Assembly (NCBI GenBank): GCA_900548255.1
Contig: URKH01000047.1
Span: 1-16,151, forward strand
Length of the DNA: 16,151 nucleotides
DNA from: an uncultured Collinsella sp.
GTDB taxonomy: Bacteria > Actinomycetota > Coriobacteriia > Coriobacteriales > Coriobacteriaceae
Direction: 5' to 3'
Every line of letters begins with the position of its first letter. Position 1 is the stretch's first letter. The translations under genes and the position numbers were made by a program. The notes below the pieces were generated by a model. The model had not been told where the DNA came from. It saw only the letters and a list, made by a program, of their open reading frames with translations, and did no database searches. Shown piece after piece: positions 13,331 to 16,151 of the stretch.

Positions 13331-15361
13331 GTGGCAAACGAAAACGATTACGATGGCGGCGAGATTAAGATTCTCGAAGGTCTCGAGGCCGTTCGTAAGC
13401 GCCCGGGCATGTATATCGGCTCGACGAGCGCCAGCGGTCTGCATCACCTGGTGTGGGAGATCGTTGACAACTCCGTCGACGAGGCCATGGCCGGTTTCTG
13501 CACCGAGATCCAGGTGACGGTCCACGCCGACAACTCCATCACGGTCGTCGACAACGGGCGCGGCATCCCCGTCGACGAGCACCCTGTTAAAAAGATCCCG
13601 ACGCTCGAGGTCGTCATGACGATCTTGCACGCCGGCGGTAAGTTCGATAACTCGGCCTATAAGGTTTCGGGCGGCCTGCACGGCGTTGGCATCTCCGTCG
13701 TCAACGCACTGTCCAAGCGCGTGGTCGTTCAGGTTCGTCGCGACGGCAACACCTACGAGATGGAGTTCTCGCGCGGCAAGACCGTTAAGAAGATGGAGGT
13801 CGTGGGCACCTCGGATTCGACGGGCACCACCGTCACCTTCTGGCCCGACGACGAGATCTTCGAGGCCTGCATCTACGATTTCGATACGCTGCACAACCGT
13901 CTGCAGGAGACGGCGTTCCTCAATAAGAACCTCAAAATCGTGCTGACCGACGAGCGCGAGGCGACTCCCCATGTGGAGGAGTTTTGCTACGAGGGCGGCA
14001 TCATCGACTTCGTCAAGTTCCTCAATGAGGGCAAGGACGTCCCCGAGGCCTTTAAGGAGCCTATCTACATCGAGGGCAAATCGGACCCGGACGCACCTGT
14101 GGCCAAGATGGGCGAGGTCGAGGTTTCCCTGCAGTGGAATAGCGGTTACGGCGAGAACGTCATGTCGTTTGCCAACGACATCTACACCCCCGAGGGCGGC
14201 ATGCACCTTGAGGGCTTCCGCACCGCGCTCACCCGCGTGATCAACGACTACGCGCGCAAGCAGAACCTGCTCAAGGAAAAAGACGCCAACCTGACCGGCG
14301 ACGATGTACGCGAGGGCCTTTCGGCCGTTATCTCGGTCAAGCTGCCCGACCCGCAGTTTGAGGGCCAGACCAAGGCCAAGCTCGGTAGCTCCTATATGCG
14401 CGCGCTCACGCTCAAGATCGTGACCGACGGCCTCGCCGATTACTTGGAGGAGCATCCCAAGCCCGCTCGCGAGATCGTCAAGAAGGCGCAACAGGCCTGC
14501 AAGGCGCGCAACGCCGCCCGCAAGGCGCGCGAGGCGACCCGCCGCAAGAGCCTGCTCGAGACGGCGTCCCTGCCCGGTAAGCTCGCCGACTGCTCGGTGC
14601 GCGATGCCGAGCTGACCGAGCTCTTCATTGTAGAGGGCGACTCGGCAGGCGGTTCGGCCAAGGACGGCCGCCGCCGAGACATCCAGGCGATTCTGCCCCT
14701 GCGCGGCAAGATTTTGAACGTCGAACGCGTTGGTGACCATCGCGCGTTCTCGAGTGACACCATCCAGTCGCTGATTACCGCGATCGGTTGCGGCGTCACG
14801 ACGAGTGCCGGCGACGGCGGCGATTTCGATATCACCAAGGCGCGCTACCACAAGATCATCATCATGACCGATGCAGACGTCGACGGCGCGCATATCCGCA
14901 TCCTGCTGCTGACGTTCTTCTACAAGTACATGCGTCCGCTGATCGATGCCGGCTACGTCTATGTTGCCTGCCCGCCCATCTTTGGCATTAAGGTGCGCAA
15001 CAAGATCCACTACGTGTATCCCAACGGCCGCCAGCCCGAAGACGAGATCCTGCGCGACACCATCCAGAGCCTGGGCCTGAACCCCGACGATAACGACGAG
15101 GACGGCAAGGCCAAGGACGGCAAGATCACCAAAAAGCGCAAGGGCTATACCGTCCAGCGCTACAAGGGCCTGGGCGAGATGGACCCCAAGCAGCTTGCCT
15201 CGACGACGATGGACCCCAAGACCCGCATCCTGCAGCGCGTGTCGATCGAGGACGCCGTGGTGGCAGACCGCGCCGTGCGCGAGCTGATGGGTTCCGAGGT
15301 CGGCTATCGCCGCGAGTACATTGAAAAACACGCGCACGATGCGCGCTTCTTAGACGCCTAA
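13331..15361 (+). CDS. gyrB: DNA gyrase subunit B
   Basis: GyrB is the ATPase subunit of gyrase, which introduces negative supercoils. The 676-residue protein has EGLEAVRKRPGMYIGS (16-31), the GHKL motifs IVDNSVDEA (45-52 region), VDNGRGIP (73-80) and GGLHGVG (114-120), the TOPRIM start EGDSAGGS (about 435), DADVDGAH (about 514) and YKGLGEMDPKQL near the end. I chose the GTG at 13331, which follows AGGAGG at a 4-nt gap; the frame extends six codons to a TTG. A Asp/Lys-rich stretch before YTVQRYKGLGEM appears as a modest insertion. It is separated from gyrA by 155 bp. Confidence 0.97.
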   Translation: MANENDYDGGEIKILEGLEAVRKRPGMYIGSTSASGLHHLVWEIVDNSVDEAMAGFCTEIQVTVHADNSITVVDNGRGIPVDEHPVKKIPTLEVVMTILHAGGKFDNSAYKVSGGLHGVGISVVNALSKRVVVQVRRDGNTYEMEFSRGKTVKKMEVVGTSDSTGTTVTFWPDDEIFEACIYDFDTLHNRLQETAFLNKNLKIVLTDEREATPHVEEFCYEGGIIDFVKFLNEGKDVPEAFKEPIYIEGKSDPDAPVAKMGEVEVSLQWNSGYGENVMSFANDIYTPEGGMHLEGFRTALTRVINDYARKQNLLKEKDANLTGDDVREGLSAVISVKLPDPQFEGQTKAKLGSSYMRALTLKIVTDGLADYLEEHPKPAREIVKKAQQACKARNAARKAREATRRKSLLETASLPGKLADCSVRDAELTELFIVEGDSAGGSAKDGRRRDIQAILPLRGKILNVERVGDHRAFSSDTIQSLITAIGCGVTTSAGDGGDFDITKARYHKIIIMTDADVDGAHIRILLLTFFYKYMRPLIDAGYVYVACPPIFGIKVRNKIHYVYPNGRQPEDEILRDTIQSLGLNPDDNDEDGKAKDGKITKKRKGYTVQRYKGLGEMDPKQLASTTMDPKTRILQRVSIEDAVVADRAVRELMGSEVGYRREYIEKHAHDARFLDA

Positions 15362-15367
15362 CCTGTT

Positions 15368-15468
15368 CGGCTTTCCCAGCCACCGCACCTTCGCCCTCAA
15401 TCGTCGGTCGCGTACCCAAGTACGCTTCCCTCCTCTTTCGAGCGAATCTGCGGCACCTGGAAAAGCCG
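15368..15468. repeat. 101-bp imperfect inverted repeat between gyrB and gyrA
   Basis: Arms at 15368-15387 and 15449-15468 pair over 20 bp with a symmetric 3-nt internal loop and one further mismatch. Inside, TTCGC (15390-15394) pairs with GCGAA (15442-15446), and a hairpin GCGTAC-CCAA-GTACGC lies at 15410-15425. There is no T-tract after the right arm. It may be a structured RNA, a processing site or a copy of a dispersed palindromic element. Confidence 0.75.
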
Positions 15469-15516
15469 TCTCCGTGGCAGGGAACTAATGGACCACGCAA
15501 ACCATGAGGAGGTAAC

Positions 15517-16151
15517 GTGGCAGACGATATCAACAATAACGAGGGCATGGGCGAGGCCGGCGACGCCGGCATGCCCGACGATCTGAGGCGCCTGCTTGCC
15601 CGTGCTGAGCAGGGCGAGGACGGCGATCCGGACGCCTATAACCCCGATGCCGATGATGATGAGGAAGAAGACGACGCCGAGCTCGAGGAGAGCTTTGGCG
15701 AAGTCGATCGCGGCGCCTCGGCCGGCGAGGATATCAACGGCGGCCAGCTCCAGATTTCGGAGTTCGGTCGCGAGATGAAGCAATCGTTCATCGAGTATTC
15801 AATGTCGGTTATCACGGCGCGTGCCCTACCGGACGTGCGCGATGGCTTAAAGCCGGTGCACCGCCGCATTCTGTACGCGATGAACGAGAGCGGCATCTAC
15901 CCCAACCGCCCGCACAAGAAGTCAGCTTGGACGGTCGGCGAAGTTATCGGTAAGTACCACCCGCACGGTGACTTCGCGGTCTACGAGGCCATGGTCCGCC
16001 TGGCACAGTGGTTCTCCATGCGCACGCCGCTCATCGACGGTCACGGCAACTTCGGTAACATCGACGGCGACGGCGCCGCCGCCATGCGTTACACCGAGAG
16101 CCGCCTGGCAAAGCCCGCCACGGAACTGCTGCGTGACTTGCAGAAGGATAC
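15517..16151 (+). CDS. gyrA: DNA gyrase subunit A, N-terminal part, cut by window edge
   Basis: GyrA holds the DNA breakage-reunion site of gyrase. 211 codons are visible. The GTG at 15517 follows AGGAGGTAAC. The first 70 residues are an Asp/Glu-rich extension with no counterpart in the usual GyrA start; the core begins around ISEFGREMKQSFIEYSMSV. ARALPDVRDGLKPVHRR (101-117) and KYHPHGD (146-152) are family motifs, and Tyr192 in AAMRYTE is the catalytic tyrosine (Tyr122 in Escherichia coli). In the quinolone region Ser83 corresponds to Phe153 and Asp87 to Glu157, an unusual pair. Trp138 replaces a usual Arg. The protein continues past the right edge. Confidence 0.95.
   Translation, partial: MADDINNNEGMGEAGDAGMPDDLRRLLARAEQGEDGDPDAYNPDADDDEEEDDAELEESFGEVDRGASAGEDINGGQLQISEFGREMKQSFIEYSMSVITARALPDVRDGLKPVHRRILYAMNESGIYPNRPHKKSAWTVGEVIGKYHPHGDFAVYEAMVRLAQWFSMRTPLIDGHGNFGNIDGDGAAAMRYTESRLAKPATELLRDLQKD

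Noticed and set aside
13280..15337. 685-codon open frame opposite gyrB
   Set aside because: It is the mirror of GC-rich gyrB codons, has no recognisable domains and covers a certain gene on the other strand.

Overview
This window is the replication-origin region of a chromosome with high to medium G+C. It probably comes from an actinobacterium of the class Coriobacteriia, and a Collinsella-like genus is my best guess. I base this on gene content and order, frequent GTG starts and GC-rich third codon positions; I made no database comparison. Nearly all genes are core housekeeping genes. The most unusual parts are the ATPase/winged-helix gene beside dnaA, the origin DNA elements, and an inverted repeat between gyrB and gyrA.

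Left edge (1-1740): a truncated ddl-like D-alanine-D-alanine ligase gene on the minus strand is divergent from rlmN on the plus strand. rlmN ends in a terminator next to a near-consensus parS site.

Minus-strand arm (1740-6880): a strong promoter (TTGACA, 18 bp, TACAAT) at 6851-6880 drives rpmH-rnpA-yidD-yidC-khpB/jag, which ends at a textbook terminator (4608-4630). Beyond it lie rsmG, three perfect parS sites at exact 39-bp spacing, parA, parB and a translationally coupled small YtxH-like membrane protein gene, closed by another terminator (1676-1711). The rsmG-parAB block looks more AT-rich than the plus-strand arm.

Origin (about 6881-10454): the origin is bipartite. Boxes of the form TTTTCAACA lie between rpmH and a 450-codon gene, and again between dnaA and dnaN. 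The dnaA-dnaN gap also holds a row of DnaA-trio-like triplets and an AT-rich stretch, the probable unwinding site. The usual rpmH-dnaA adjacency is interrupted by the 450-codon gene, which encodes a GHKL-type ATPase domain, a long Gln/Pro/Met-rich linker and a C-terminal winged helix. I assign it no established function.

Plus-strand arm (7124-16151): the GHKL-winged-helix gene, dnaA, dnaN, recF and dciA appear to form one unit ending at a terminator (13252-13281). gyrB follows, then a 155-bp spacer with a large imperfect inverted repeat, then gyrA, cut by the window edge. The genes together supply initiation (DnaA, DciA-like), elongation (beta clamp), recombination (RecF), supercoiling (gyrase), origin segregation (ParABS), ribosome and tRNA maturation (L34, RnpA, RlmN, RsmG) and membrane insertion (YidC, YidD, KhpB).
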